DNA of 64,000 nucleotides from Pseudomonas sp. MTM4 (GCF_019355055.1 NZ_CP048411.1:992001-1056000), one strand, 5' to 3'. Positions 33,224-43,349 are shown, counted from the first letter of the stretch. Notes: a model not told the origin generated them from the letters alone. Numbers and translations are program-made.

Positions 33224-35782
33224 ATGAACGCAATCGTCACCCCGATCAAGAGTGAAACGCTGGTCATCATCGGCAACGGCATGGTGGGTCATCACTGCGT
33301 CGAGCAACTGATCGAGCGCGGCGCGCTGGGCCAGTACCAGCTGCACGTGTACGGCGAGGAGCGCCAGCGCGCCTATGATCGTGTTCATCTGTCCGAATAC
33401 TTTGGCGACCGGGATGCCGACTCCCTCGCCATGTGCGAAGCCGACTATTACGCCGCTCACGGCGTGCATATTCACCTCGGTGTACAAGTGCTGGAGATCG
33501 ACCGAGAGCGCAAGGAAGTGGTCACCAGCGAAGGCCGCAAGGCGTACGACAAGCTGATCCTGGCGACCGGTTCCTACCCCTTCGTGCCGCCGATTCCAGG
33601 TGCCGAAGGCAACTCGCGCCTGGTCTACCGCACCCTTGATGACCTCGATGCCATTCGCGCCGCCGCCAGCAACGCCAAACGCGGCGTAGTCGTCGGTGGC
33701 GGACTGCTCGGTCTGGAAGCGGCCAATGCGCTGAAATCGCTCGGGCTCGAAGCCCATGTGGTGGAGTTCGCCCCGCGCCTGATGCCGGTACAGCTGGACG
33801 AAGAAGGCGGCGCTGCACTCAAGGCCCGCATCGAAGCGCTGGGCGTAGGCGTGCATCTTTCGCGTGCCACGCAGGAGATCGTCATCGGCGAGGAGTACGC
33901 CTACCGGATGAACTTCAACGATGGCGAATTCCTTGAGACCGACCTCATCGTGTTCTCCGCCGGTATCCGCCCGCAGGATGCGCTTGGCCGTAGCGCCGGT
34001 CTGGAAATAGCCCCGCGTGGCGGCGTAGTGATCGACGCCGACTACCGCACCAGCGACCCTTCGATCTTCGCCGTCGGCGAATGCGCTTCCTGGAACGGCA
34101 TGGTCTTCGGCCTGGTTGCGCCGGGCTACACCATGGCGCGCAACGTCGCCGCGCTTCTCACCGGCGAGCCGCACCAGCCTTTCAGCGGTGCGGACATGTC
34201 GACCAAGCTCAAGCTGCTCGGCGTCGACGTCGGCTCCATCGGCGATGCGCATGCCGCGACGCCGGGCGCCAAGAGCTACCGTTTTATCGACGAAGCCAAC
34301 GCCAGCTACCGCCGCCTGGTGCTGTCTGAAGATGGCAAGCGCGTCATTGGCGCTGTGCTAATCGGCGACAACAGCTACTACGACACCCTGCTGCAATACG
34401 CGCAGAACGGCATCAAACTGCCGGCCGATCCGTCCAGCCTGATCCTGCCGCTCTCTGACGGCGCGCCGACCCTGGGCGCCGATGCCCTGCCCGACACGGC
34501 GACCATCTGCTCCTGCCACAACGTCAGCAAGGGCGCGGTGTGCTGCCAGGTTGACGCCGGCATCACCGACCTCGGCGAGTTGAAGGCCGCCACCAAGGCC
34601 GGCACCGGCTGCGGCGGTTGCAGTGCGCTGCTCAAGCAAGTCTTCGAGCACGAGCTGATGGCCCGCGGTGTCGAGGTCGACAAGAGCCTCTGCGAACACT
34701 TCGCCCACACTCGCCAGGAGCTGTACGGCATCGTCCGCGTCGAGGGCATCATCAGTTTCGACGAGCTGCTGACCAGGCATGGCCGCGGCCATACCGGCTG
34801 CGACATCTGCAAGCCGGCGGTGGGTTCTATCCTCGCCTCCTGCTGGAACAAGCCGATCACCGATCCAGGCCTGATTCCGCTGCAGGACACCAACGACACC
34901 TTCATGGCGAACATGCAGAAGAACGGCACCTACTCGGTGGTGCCGCGCATCGCCGGCGGTGAAATCACTCCGGACAAACTGATCGCCCTGGGTGCCGTGG
35001 CCAAGAAATACGATCTCTACACCAAGATCACCGGTGGCCAGCGCATCGACCTGTTCGGCGCTCAGTTGCACGAGCTGCCGGATATCTGGGGCGAGCTGAT
35101 CGAAGCGGGCTTCGAGACGGGCCACGCCTACGGTAAATCCCTGCGTACGGTGAAATCCTGCGTCGGCAGCACCTGGTGCCGCTACGGCGTGCAGGACAGC
35201 GTCGGCATGGCGCTGCGTCTGGAGGACCGCTACAAGGGCCTGCGTTCGCCGCACAAAATCAAGTTCGGCGTCTCCGGCTGCACCCGCGAATGCGCCGAGG
35301 CGCAGAGCAAGGACATCGGCGTGATCGCCACCGAGAACGGCTGGAACCTGTACGTAGCCGGCAACGGCGGCATGCGTCCGCGCCACGCCGAGCTGTTCGC
35401 CACCGATCTGGATGACGAGACCCTGGTGCGCTACATCGACCGCTTCCTGATGTTCTACATCCGCACCGCGGACAAGCTGCAGCGCACCTCGGTCTGGCGC
35501 GAGTCGCTCGAAGGCGGCCTCGACTATCTCAAGGACGTCATCATCGACGACAGCCTGAATCTCGCCGCCGAGCTCGAGGCGCAGATGCAGCTGGTGGTTG
35601 ACCGCTACGAATGCGAATGGGCCAACGCCATCAATGACCCGGAAAAGCTCAAGCGCTTCCGCACGTTCGTCAACGACCAGCGCGGCGACCCGGATATTCA
35701 TTTCGTCAAGGAACGCGGCCAGCGCCGTCCGGTGCACGCGTCCGAACTCCACCTGATTCCCGTAACCGAGGAGGTGCTCTGA
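33224..35782 (+). CDS. nirB: Assimilatory nitrite reductase [NAD(P)H] large subunit
   Basis: 852 aa, full family length, with a strong GGAGG site. Order of domains: FAD/NAD(P)-binding pyridine nucleotide-disulfide oxidoreductase (residues about 8-400, VIIGNGMVGHHCVEQL, GGGLLGLEAANAL), two BFD-like [2Fe-2S] segments (CSCHNVSKGAVCC...GCGGC, about 427-465; GCDICKP near 525), then the nitrite/sulfite reductase half with the sirohaem-[4Fe-4S] ligands C646, C652, C686 and C690 (C-x5-C...C-x3-C). Reduces nitrite to ammonium in the cytoplasm. Overlaps nirD (stop/start share nucleotides). Controlled by the leader described above. Confidence 0.98.
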   Translation: MNAIVTPIKSETLVIIGNGMVGHHCVEQLIERGALGQYQLHVYGEERQRAYDRVHLSEYFGDRDADSLAMCEADYYAAHGVHIHLGVQVLEIDRERKEVVTSEGRKAYDKLILATGSYPFVPPIPGAEGNSRLVYRTLDDLDAIRAAASNAKRGVVVGGGLLGLEAANALKSLGLEAHVVEFAPRLMPVQLDEEGGAALKARIEALGVGVHLSRATQEIVIGEEYAYRMNFNDGEFLETDLIVFSAGIRPQDALGRSAGLEIAPRGGVVIDADYRTSDPSIFAVGECASWNGMVFGLVAPGYTMARNVAALLTGEPHQPFSGADMSTKLKLLGVDVGSIGDAHAATPGAKSYRFIDEANASYRRLVLSEDGKRVIGAVLIGDNSYYDTLLQYAQNGIKLPADPSSLILPLSDGAPTLGADALPDTATICSCHNVSKGAVCCQVDAGITDLGELKAATKAGTGCGGCSALLKQVFEHELMARGVEVDKSLCEHFAHTRQELYGIVRVEGIISFDELLTRHGRGHTGCDICKPAVGSILASCWNKPITDPGLIPLQDTNDTFMANMQKNGTYSVVPRIAGGEITPDKLIALGAVAKKYDLYTKITGGQRIDLFGAQLHELPDIWGELIEAGFETGHAYGKSLRTVKSCVGSTWCRYGVQDSVGMALRLEDRYKGLRSPHKIKFGVSGCTRECAEAQSKDIGVIATENGWNLYVAGNGGMRPRHAELFATDLDDETLVRYIDRFLMFYIRTADKLQRTSVWRESLEGGLDYLKDVIIDDSLNLAAELEAQMQLVVDRYECEWANAINDPEKLKRFRTFVNDQRGDPDIHFVKERGQRRPVHASELHLIPVTEEVL

Positions 35783-36159
35783 TGAGCCAGCCCAACGCCG
35801 TACGCATGCAATCGATTGAATCCGCAAGCTGGCGGGCACTATGCAGCCGCCGCGATCTGGTCGCCAATTCAGGCGTGGTCGCCTGGATCGATGGCGAGCA
35901 GGTGGCGCTGTTCCACCTGCCCGACACCGAGACCGGCGAGCAGGTGTACGCCATCGCCAATAAGGACCCGAAATCCGGCGCCAACGTCATCGGCCGCGGC
36001 ATCCTCGGCCAGCTCAAGGGCGACCTGGTGATCGCATCCCCGCTGTACAAACAGCATTTCCGCCTGGCCGACGGCAGCTGTCTGGAATATCCAGAACAGC
36101 ACCTGCAGGTTTGGCCGGTGCGCCTGAACGGCGATGCGGTGGAAATCGCCGCCGCCTGA
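35782..36159 (+). CDS. nirD: Nitrite reductase small subunit
   Basis: 125 aa Rieske-like domain lacking the Cys/His cluster ligands, as expected for NirD. VALFHLPDTETGEQVYAIANKDPKSGANVIGRGILGQLKGDLVIASPLYKQHFRLADGSCLEYPEQ is typical. Its ATG overlaps the nirB stop by 1 nt (TGATG), so the two subunits are translated together. Confidence 0.96.
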   Translation: MSQPNAVRMQSIESASWRALCSRRDLVANSGVVAWIDGEQVALFHLPDTETGEQVYAIANKDPKSGANVIGRGILGQLKGDLVIASPLYKQHFRLADGSCLEYPEQHLQVWPVRLNGDAVEIAAA

Positions 36160-36238
36160 CCGCGGCCCGACACAACCAGTAGCGATACGCCAACGGCAGG
36201 CCAAGACCTGCTTTGCCAACACAACCAGAGAATCAGAA

Positions 36239-37051
36239 ATGTCCTATCTCGTTCCTTCGGAATTCGTTACCAAGATGGTCGACTCCGGCGAGTCGAAGAT
36301 TTTCATGTCCACGCGGGACACCTTGATCCGAGCATTTATGGCCGGTGCGATCCTGGCGCTGGCCGCCGTGTTCGCCGTGACCGTCACCGTCCAGACCGGC
36401 TCACCGCTGCTGGGCGCGGTAATGTTTCCTGTCGGCTTCATCATGCTTTACCTGATGGGCTTCGACCTGCTGACCGGCGTCTTCGTGTTAGCACCGCTGG
36501 CCCTGCTCGACAAACGCCCAGGCGTCACCGTCAACGGCGTGCTGCGTAACTGGGGCCTGGTATTCGTCGGCAACTTCGCTGGGGCGCTGACCGTGGCGTT
36601 CATGATGGCCTTCGTCTTCACCACCGGCTTTTCAAGCGATCCAGGCGTGATCGGCGAAAAAATCTCTCACATTGGGGAAGCACGGACCCTGGGCTATGCA
36701 GAGTTCGGCGCGGCCGGCTGGGCGACGATCTTCCTGCGCGGCATGTTGTGCAACTGGATGGTGTCGATGGGCGTGGTGGGCGCGATGATTTCCACCACCG
36801 TGGGTGGCAAGGCCATCGCGATGTGGATGCCGGTGATGCTTTTCTTCTACATGGGCTTCGAGCATTCGGTGGTGAACATGTTCCTCTTCCCGTCGGCGAT
36901 GATCATGGGCGGCGACTTCTCGATCATGGATTACATGATCTGGAATGAAATCCCCACCGCGCTGGGTAATCTGGTGGGCGGTTTGGCGTTCACTGGCCTG
37001 ACGCTCTACACCACCCATGTAAAGACCGCGCCGAAGCGCGCGCTGCGCTGA
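36239..37051 (+). CDS. nirC: Formate/nitrite transporter (FNT) family channel, NirC/FocA-like
   Basis: 270 aa from the ATG at 36239; the frame is open upstream but the FNT fold begins with FVTKMVDSGESKI. Six membrane helices, the RNWGLVFVGNFAGAL stretch and the gating histidine in GFEHSVVNMF are visible. Pentameric channels of this family move nitrite, formate or similar anions. It follows nirD by 79 bp and probably supplies or exports nitrite for NirBD. This nirC is a transporter, not the cytochrome of denitrification nir clusters. Confidence 0.92.
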   Translation: MSYLVPSEFVTKMVDSGESKIFMSTRDTLIRAFMAGAILALAAVFAVTVTVQTGSPLLGAVMFPVGFIMLYLMGFDLLTGVFVLAPLALLDKRPGVTVNGVLRNWGLVFVGNFAGALTVAFMMAFVFTTGFSSDPGVIGEKISHIGEARTLGYAEFGAAGWATIFLRGMLCNWMVSMGVVGAMISTTVGGKAIAMWMPVMLFFYMGFEHSVVNMFLFPSAMIMGGDFSIMDYMIWNEIPTALGNLVGGLAFTGLTLYTTHVKTAPKRALR

Positions 37052-37094
37052 GCAACCCTGCGAACCCCAACACGTCCGAGGTTCGCAGCATTTC

Positions 37095-38816
37095 ATGGGC
37101 AGTCGACTCAAGGTCTCGGTGGGCCAACACACCGACAAGGGACGCAAGGAAAGCAATCAGGATTTCCACGGCGTCTACATTCCCAAAGAACCCCAACTGA
37201 GCAGCAAGGGCATCGCCATCGCGCTCGCCGACGGCATCAGCAGCAGCGCCGTCAGTCATATCGCCAGCGAATCGGCGGTCACCGGCTTCTTTGCCGACTA
37301 TTTCTGCACCTCCGACGCCTGGACGGTAAAGACCTCGGCGCAACGCGTACTGATGGCGACCAACTCCTGGCTGCATGCGCAAAGCCAGCAGAGCCAGTAC
37401 CGTTACGACAAGGATCGCGGCTACGTCTGCACCTTCAGCGCGATGGTCATCAAGTCGACCACCGTACATCTCTTCCACGCCGGAGATTCACGCATCTATC
37501 GCGTCCAGGGCAAAGCGCTGGAGCAGCTGACCAACGATCATCGGATGTGGGTCACGGAAGACAAGAGCTACCTGAGCCGGGCGCTGGGCATTCATCCACA
37601 GCTGGATCTGGACTATCGCGCCGAACAGGTCGAGGTAGGCGATACCTTTATCCTGGCAACCGACGGCGTCTACGAATTCGTCAGCGCGTCGTCGATGCTT
37701 CAGGCCATCGCAGATAATCCGGACGATCTCGATGCAGCCGCGCGGGAAATCGTTGCCCAGGCATTGGAACAGGGCAGCGACGACAACCTCACGCTTCAAA
37801 TACTGCGTATCGACGAGCTGCCGATCAGGGCGGCGGACGAACTCTACCTGCAACTCACTGAACTGCCCTTCCCGCCCATTCTCGAGGCACGGGCTGCGTT
37901 CGACGGCTACACCATCGTTCGCGAAGTGCACGCCAGCAGCCGCAGTCATGTTTACCTGGCGACCGACGACGACAACCAAACGCCGGTGATCATAAAGACG
38001 CCATCGATCGACCTGCAGCGGGACGTGCAATACCTCGAACGCTTTCTTACCGAAGAATGGGTCGCGCGGCGCATCGAGAGCGCCCACGTGGCCAAGCCAT
38101 GCCTGCAGACCCGCAAGCGCAACTTTCTCTATAGCGTGACCGAGTTCGTCGAAGGCCAGACGCTGACCCAGTGGATGATCGACCACCCCAGGCCGGACCT
38201 GGAAACGGTTCGCGGTATCGTCGAGCAGATCGCCAAAGGGCTACGCGCGTTTCACCGACTGGAGATGCTGCATCAGGACCTGCGGCCGGAGAACATCATG
38301 ATCGACGCCACCGGCACGGTGAAAATCATCGACTTCGGCTCGACCCGTGTCGCCGGCATCGTGGAGATCGCTTCGCCCATCGAACGCGGCGATCTGCTCG
38401 GCACCGCTCAATACACCGCGCCGGAATACTTCCTCGGCGAAAGTGGCACTCCCCGCTCGGATATGTTTTCGCTGGCAGTCATTACTTATCAGATGCTCAC
38501 CGGCAATTTGCCCTACGGCGCTGCGGTCGCCCGCTGTCGCACCCGCGCGGCGCAGAACAAGCTCAGCTACAGCCCGATTCGCGAGCATGACCGCGAGGTA
38601 CCGGCGTGGATCGATGATGTACTGCGCAAGGCAGTGCACCCTGACCCTTACAAGCGCTACGAGGACTTGTCCGAGTTCGTGTTCGAGTTGCGCCAGCCCA
38701 ACCAGGCCTTTCTCAACAAAGCCAGGCCGCCGCTGATGGAGCGCAACCCGGTGCTGTTCTGGAAAAGCGTTTCGCTAGTGCTGGCCATTACGGTGGTCGT
38801 GCTGATGGTGCGTTGA
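37095..38816 (+). CDS. Bifunctional PP2C phosphatase / Ser-Thr protein kinase, membrane-anchored
   Basis: 573 aa. Residues 5-240 are a PP2C phosphatase with metal aspartates D46 (LADGISS), D131 (HAGDSRIY), D190 (ATDGVYEF) and D230 (GSDDNLT). Residues 270-545 are a Hanks-type kinase: K301 in VIIKTP, catalytic HQDLRPEN (D395, N400; the usual HRD Arg is Gln) and IDFG (D413). A C-terminal membrane helix (LFWKSVSLVLAITVVVLMV) anchors it. The same fusion accompanies nirBD/nasA in other pseudomonads; its target is unknown. Likely co-transcribed with nirBDC (43-bp gap). Confidence 0.92.
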   Translation: MGSRLKVSVGQHTDKGRKESNQDFHGVYIPKEPQLSSKGIAIALADGISSSAVSHIASESAVTGFFADYFCTSDAWTVKTSAQRVLMATNSWLHAQSQQSQYRYDKDRGYVCTFSAMVIKSTTVHLFHAGDSRIYRVQGKALEQLTNDHRMWVTEDKSYLSRALGIHPQLDLDYRAEQVEVGDTFILATDGVYEFVSASSMLQAIADNPDDLDAAAREIVAQALEQGSDDNLTLQILRIDELPIRAADELYLQLTELPFPPILEARAAFDGYTIVREVHASSRSHVYLATDDDNQTPVIIKTPSIDLQRDVQYLERFLTEEWVARRIESAHVAKPCLQTRKRNFLYSVTEFVEGQTLTQWMIDHPRPDLETVRGIVEQIAKGLRAFHRLEMLHQDLRPENIMIDATGTVKIIDFGSTRVAGIVEIASPIERGDLLGTAQYTAPEYFLGESGTPRSDMFSLAVITYQMLTGNLPYGAAVARCRTRAAQNKLSYSPIREHDREVPAWIDDVLRKAVHPDPYKRYEDLSEFVFELRQPNQAFLNKARPPLMERNPVLFWKSVSLVLAITVVVLMVR

Positions 38817-38847
38817 GGTCTGCAAACTTTCGGCCCGTTGCGATGCC

Positions 38848-39174
38848 TCACTCGGAGCGCTGCGGCGCGTAGACGTTGAGCTGAGGATCGGTGACGCCGT
38901 CTTTCGACGGGTCGAGAATCCAGCGCAATTGGGTGACCAACTCCTCGCAGTTTTCGCCGCGCTGCAACCAATCCTGAAAAGCGATCCGCGCGCCCGACAG
39001 CGCCGCCTCCGTAACGTGCTCGGCCTCGGTCGTAGGGACGCCGGGTTGCCAATTGTCGAACACGGCCTTGAGGGCTTGCTGCGCTTCTTCGGCCCCCAAC
39101 TCCCCGTCCGACCAGCGCGATGTGATGTCCTGAGCCTGTTGCAAGGCGGTTACCGAGGGGTTAGACGATTCCAT
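38848..39174 (-). CDS. Hypothetical 108-aa protein
   Basis: Acidic, largely helical protein (SVTALQQAQDITSRWSDGELGAEEAQQALKAVFDNWQPG...) without signal peptide or membrane segment. I do not recognise a family. GAGGAG-like site (GGAGCC) upstream of the ATG. Converges on the kinase gene with a 31-bp gap, so it is a separate transcription unit. Confidence 0.65.
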   Translation of the reverse strand: MESSNPSVTALQQAQDITSRWSDGELGAEEAQQALKAVFDNWQPGVPTTEAEHVTEAALSGARIAFQDWLQRGENCEELVTQLRWILDPSKDGVTDPQLNVYAPQRSE

Positions 39175-39478
39175 TTTTCAGGCTCCTCCAGCGAATTTTG
39201 TCTAGCTTGGAGTCCGGCTGCGTCGATGAATTCGTCTCCGCCTATCAGACCGCAGCGCCGCTGGTAGGGTATTTGACGGCGATTCCAGGCCATCAAACCT
39301 CTAAGGACGACTGCCGCTCGGCTCCTGGCCGGAACGTCCGCGCACGATGGGCTGCCAGATGATGAACAGTGCTGGATTTGCGCCTGGCTGCTTGTCCGTT
39401 CCGCTCACTAATGGCGGCGAGGCCCGATCCCGTCCCGGCGGCACACGATAAATCCCCTTACGCATTGGAACCTGCCCC
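39175..39478. other. Divergent intergenic region, no gene seen
   Basis: 304 bp between two small divergent hypothetical genes. TTGACG at about 39278 is a possible -35 hexamer but no matching -10 is convincing. Nothing else is supported. Confidence 0.4.
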
Positions 39479-39787
39479 ATGCACCTGATCCAACTACTGC
39501 TCCCGCTTTACGACAATGACGGGCAAGCCTTGCCTAAATCACTGTTCGCCGAGGTGCGCGACGAACTCATGCAGCAGTTCGGCGGCCTGACCGCTCACAC
39601 CCGCGCGCCAGTCAACGGGTTGTGGCTTGAGGATGACAACGCGGCCGTGCGCGACGACCTGATCATTTACGAAGTGCTGACGCCCGAACTCAATCGCTCC
39701 TGGTGGAGCGACTACCGAACTTCGCTGGAAACCCGCTTCCGTCAGGAGCAGGTGTTGATCCAGGCGCATCCGGTCGAGCGGCTATAA
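39479..39787 (+). CDS. Hypothetical 102-aa protein
   Basis: MHLIQLLLPLYDNDGQALPKSLFAEVRDELMQQFGGLTAHTRAPVNGLWLEDDNAAVRDDLIIYEVLTPELNRSWWSDYR: a compact alpha/beta-looking protein found, as I recall, across pseudomonads without assigned function. GGAACC ribosome site upstream. No membrane segment. The neighbour downstream is an SH3-domain membrane protein, about 300 bp away. Confidence 0.7.
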   Translation: MHLIQLLLPLYDNDGQALPKSLFAEVRDELMQQFGGLTAHTRAPVNGLWLEDDNAAVRDDLIIYEVLTPELNRSWWSDYRTSLETRFRQEQVLIQAHPVERL

Positions 39788-40089
39788 CGGTGTTCAGCCT
39801 CCTTCCCGCCGCTTGGTTAAAGCCAGAGCCGAACGTCATGCCGGGTCGCGCCAAGCACTGCATGAAATGATGAAAATTTAATGAACCCTCAAGGCGTCCC
39901 GCTGTCAGTCCAGTCTGCAGCCCTACAGGGGGACACGTGCCCAACCCCTGGGATAAGACATTCTCCCAATCGGCACATCCGTACGTCTGCTGTTCGCCCA
40001 TCCCGGCATGCTGGTCAACTCGCCAGCGCCGGGTCGTTTGTTTTCGGCCCGTTCACCGGGGCCTTCATTTTTCAACGCGAAGACCGCCA
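39788..40089. other. Intergenic region upstream of SH3 protein
   Basis: 302 bp. An AT-richer patch (AAATGATGAAAATTTAATGAACC, two parts around 39865-39887) may be a promoter; a GGCCCG-TTCA-CCGGGGCC imperfect hairpin followed by TTCATTTTT lies at about 40048-40073. I see no gene. Confidence 0.4.
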
Positions 40090-40767
40090 ATGTCCTTATC
40101 TCGCCATCGTCTCGCTCTTCTATCCCGTTTCACCTGGTTGACCACTCAGAGCCGCGTCGTTCGTGTCGGTGTGTTCGGCACCCTGCTGGCCGTCGTCGCA
40201 CCGGCCCAAGCCCAGCAAGCGACCAACGATCGCTGGGTCAGCGATACCTTGAGTACCTACGTACGCAGCGGCCCAACCGACGGCTATCGCATCGTCGGTA
40301 GTCTTACGTCAGGGCAGAAAGTCGAGTTGCTCGATACCCAGGGCGACTACAGCCAGGTTCGCGGCGAGAACGGCGATCGCGTCTGGATCCGCAGCAGTGA
40401 TCTGCAAGAAATTCCCGGCCAGGCCGAGCGTCTGCCGCAGCTCGAGCAGCAGGTCGCCGAACTCAGTGAAGAATTGAAGACAATCGACGACAACTGGAAG
40501 GCCCGCGTGCAAGGCATGCAAGAGACCCTGGACTCACGCAAGGCCTTGATCGATGAGCTGGAAGCGCGCCGCAGAGCGCTCGACGAAGCACTCACGGCTA
40601 CCGAGTCGGACCTGCGCGACGCCCAGGCTCGGCTGGGTGACGAGAACAATCAGGTGCTGATGCGCTACATGGTTTACGGCGGCAGCATCGCCGGCGCGGG
40701 CTTGCTGGCCGGGTTGATCATTCCGGCCATGACGCGCGGGCGCAAGCGCAACGACCGTTGGTTCTAG
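40090..40767 (+). CDS. TIGR04211-type SH3 domain / coiled-coil membrane protein (YgiM-like)
   Basis: 225 aa from the ATG at 40090. A signal peptide ends at AQA (residue 42). Residues about 48-108 are a bacterial SH3 domain (VSDTLSTYVRSGPTDGYRIVGSLTSGQKVELLDTQGDYSQVRGENGDRVWIRSSDL). Residues 112-190 form a coiled coil with heptads. A C-terminal membrane helix (YMVYGGSIAGAGLLAGLIIPAM) ends in a basic tail. Matches the E. coli YgiM topology: periplasmic SH3 anchored from its C-terminus, with a likely envelope role. Confidence 0.9.
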   Translation: MSLSRHRLALLSRFTWLTTQSRVVRVGVFGTLLAVVAPAQAQQATNDRWVSDTLSTYVRSGPTDGYRIVGSLTSGQKVELLDTQGDYSQVRGENGDRVWIRSSDLQEIPGQAERLPQLEQQVAELSEELKTIDDNWKARVQGMQETLDSRKALIDELEARRRALDEALTATESDLRDAQARLGDENNQVLMRYMVYGGSIAGAGLLAGLIIPAMTRGRKRNDRWF

Positions 40768-40772
40768 CCCAC

Positions 40773-42893
40773 CTAACCGGGTTCGGATATCCGCTTCGTG
40801 ACGCCTGCCACGGACGATGACCAACCCGGCCCTGCCTGCATCATGCGCTCGAGAATTTGCGCGGCGGGCATTGGCCTATCGAGCAGAAAGCCCTGGAGCG
40901 TTTCACAACCGAGTTCGGTGAGGAACGCGCGCTGTTCGGCCGTTTCCACGCCCTCCGCGACAATTTCCAGGCCCAGCGCTTTACCCAATGCAATGATCGC
41001 CGAGACGATCACTGAGTCTTCGTTACCGACGCTCATCTCCTTGACGAACGCACGGTCGATTTTCAGCTCGCTAGCTGGAAGTCGCTTCAGATAAAGCAGA
41101 CTCGAATATCCCGTACCGAAGTCATCGATGGAGGCTTTCACGCCGAAATCGGTGAGGCTCCTCAAGGTTTCGATGGTCGCTTCCGCGTTTCGCATGGCTA
41201 CGGTTTCAGTGATTTCGAGGGTCAGATTCGCAGCGGGGATGCAATGGCGGTCGATCGCCTCGGCCACCATCTCGAGCAGGCCCGGTTGCTCGAACTGCAC
41301 AGCTGAAAGGTTGACGGCGATACTCCAATGGCTGAACCCCTGAAGATGCCATTCGCGCAATTGGCGGCACGCCTCGGCCAGCACCCATTTTCCAATGGGT
41401 ATGATCAAGCCGGTTTTCTCGGCCATCGGCAGAAAGACGTCGGGCGCGAGCAAGCCACGCGTCGGGTGCTGCCAACGCAGCAATGCCTCGAAGCCTTGCA
41501 CATCCCCGGTCGGCACTTCGAATTTCGGCTGGTAAAGCAGGCGCAGCTCATTCCGCTCTTCAGCCATGCGCAGATCGTGCAGCAGTTGCAATTGCTCAGC
41601 CGCGTTCGCGTTCATCGAGGCTTCAAAGAAGCTGTAGCCGTTCCGGCCGGCACTCTTGGTGTGATACATGGCGGCATCGGCATGCAGCAGCAGGTCGCGC
41701 TCGGTTTCGCCATCGCTGGGGTACACCGCAATGCCGACGCTGAGCGACACCCGCAGCTGGTAACGGGACAGCGCGAAGGGCTCATCGATGCACTGCACCA
41801 GCTTGTCGGCCAGCGTTGCGGCGTCATCAGGTCCGGTGATGGCGGCCAGCAGCACGAACTCATCCCCACCCAGCCGCGCCAGCGTGTCCTGGGCGCGAAT
41901 GCACGCGCGCAGCCGCTCGGTAACGCTCATCAGCAGTTCATCGCCGATATGGTGACCGAAGGCGTCGTTCACGGCCTTGAAGCCATCCAGGTCCATGAAC
42001 ATCACGGCGAAGGTGGACGACTCCCGCTGGGCGACCTTGAGCGCCTGGCTTAGCCGATCTTCGAGCAACAGACGGTTGGGTAATCTGGTCAGGTTGTCAT
42101 GCAGGGCAAGCTGGATCAGCTCACTGTTGGCCTTTTCCAGCGAACTGGCCAACATCGAGGTACGGCTTTGCATGCGCCCGTCCAGTATCGAGACGATCAG
42201 CGCGATTGCCAGGACCGCCAGCGTCAGCATGATCACCAACAGAGCCAGCCAGTTGGTATCCAGACCGGTATTGGACGCGCCGCAGAAGCTCCCGTCCGGA
42301 AAGCTCGCCGCAGCCATGCCGGTGTAATGCATGCCGGCGATCGCGAGCCCCATGATCACTGCGGCGATGCCCCGCCATAACCGTACGCGAAAAACGTTTG
42401 CGCGCAGGCGAAATGCGAGCCAGAGAGCAGCGGCCGAGGCCAGGATGGCGACGGCCACCGAAGCGCTCAACCATCCCATGTCATACACGATGCCCGGCTG
42501 CATTCGCAGCGCCGCCATGCCGCTGTAGTGCATGACCGCGATACCGCAGCCGATCAGAACCGCGCCGTGCGCGAGCCGCAGCCAGGGCAGCGTCTGCTGG
42601 CACACCAGCCAGAGCGCCAAGGCAGACGCCGCGATTGCGATGACCAGCGAGGCCGTGGTGATCAAGGGGTCGTAGCCAAGCGGAATCGGCAAACTGAAGG
42701 CCAGCATGCCGACAAAGTGCATCGACCAGATGCCCAGCCCCATGGAAAACGAGCCACCGATCCACCATAGGCGCGCCGCACGACCTTCAGCGGTCGCAAC
42801 GCGCCCCGCCATGTCGAGCGCGGTGTAGGACGCAAGCACAGCGACGAGGAACGAGAAGAACACCAGGATTTCGTTATAGCTACCAACCAGCAT
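40773..42893 (-). CDS. MHYT-GGDEF-EAL c-di-GMP signalling protein
   Basis: 706 aa from the ATG at 42893 (AGGA site; longer in-frame starts reach 43025). The N-terminal membrane region carries MHYT-type motifs (MHFVGM, MHYSGM, MHYTGM) thought to bind copper and sense oxygen, CO or NO. The GGDEF domain is intact (RLGGDEF) and has an RxxD inhibitory site (RAQD) five residues earlier; the EAL domain is intact ([27 protein letters not shown]). It may make or break c-di-GMP. It is transcribed away from the stressosome genes starting 457 bp off. Confidence 0.93.
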   Translation of the reverse strand: MLVGSYNEILVFFSFLVAVLASYTALDMAGRVATAEGRAARLWWIGGSFSMGLGIWSMHFVGMLAFSLPIPLGYDPLITTASLVIAIAASALALWLVCQQTLPWLRLAHGAVLIGCGIAVMHYSGMAALRMQPGIVYDMGWLSASVAVAILASAAALWLAFRLRANVFRVRLWRGIAAVIMGLAIAGMHYTGMAAASFPDGSFCGASNTGLDTNWLALLVIMLTLAVLAIALIVSILDGRMQSRTSMLASSLEKANSELIQLALHDNLTRLPNRLLLEDRLSQALKVAQRESSTFAVMFMDLDGFKAVNDAFGHHIGDELLMSVTERLRACIRAQDTLARLGGDEFVLLAAITGPDDAATLADKLVQCIDEPFALSRYQLRVSLSVGIAVYPSDGETERDLLLHADAAMYHTKSAGRNGYSFFEASMNANAAEQLQLLHDLRMAEERNELRLLYQPKFEVPTGDVQGFEALLRWQHPTRGLLAPDVFLPMAEKTGLIIPIGKWVLAEACRQLREWHLQGFSHWSIAVNLSAVQFEQPGLLEMVAEAIDRHCIPAANLTLEITETVAMRNAEATIETLRSLTDFGVKASIDDFGTGYSSLLYLKRLPASELKIDRAFVKEMSVGNEDSVIVSAIIALGKALGLEIVAEGVETAEQRAFLTELGCETLQGFLLDRPMPAAQILERMMQAGPGWSSSVAGVTKRISEPG

Positions 42894-43349
42894 GGTTTGG
42901 GTTCCTGCGAAGGGCTGCGTTGCACTGGCCTCACCGACATGCCAGTTCATCGCTCGCTGAGACGTTTTCTGAAGAGCGGGCAACACATATCCGCCGAACG
43001 GGTAGCGCCGGTCAGACCAATGCACGCCGTGCTGCTGTGGGTCGTTATGCCAATCGACATCGCTGGCAAGTTGATAGGCCTCGGTACAACCCTCAAGTCC
43101 ATATTTGCGTTTTGCGCAGCCACACCCAGCCTTCCAGTCAGAATCAGGGGTGTAAAATCCTTGACCCAGTGCACAACTTGAGGCGAAATGCGGGCTATTC
43201 GGCGTTTCGAAGGGTCCGGCAAACAGGATCGCTGCGGTTCAAACGCTGAGGCAACACTCCTCGCGTCAGCCGGAACGTCAGCAATTCATTCGAATCATAT
43301 CCGCATGCGCAGCCGTCCCCAGCATGCGTCTACTCAGGAAGCAGCGCCA
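42894..43349. other. Divergent intergenic region between MHYT-GGDEF-EAL and rsbR
   Basis: 456 bp. No credible gene on either strand. It must hold promoters for two oppositely transcribed units. TGTAAAAT at about 43151 and GCATGCGCAG/CAGCATGCG inverted copies near 43302-43328 are the only visible structure; no sigma-54 pattern is seen. Confidence 0.4.

Noticed and set aside
32627..35839. Very long open frames on the minus strand opposite nirB (over 490 codons each)
   Set aside because: They mirror the codon pattern of NirB, which has all catalytic cysteines and cofactor motifs. High-GC genes of this type often leave open antisense frames; no ribosome site or family signature supports them.
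36239..37051. Denitrification cytochrome NirC
   Set aside because: The protein is an all-helical FNT channel without a CxxCH haem motif and follows assimilatory nirBD, so the symbol refers to the transporter.
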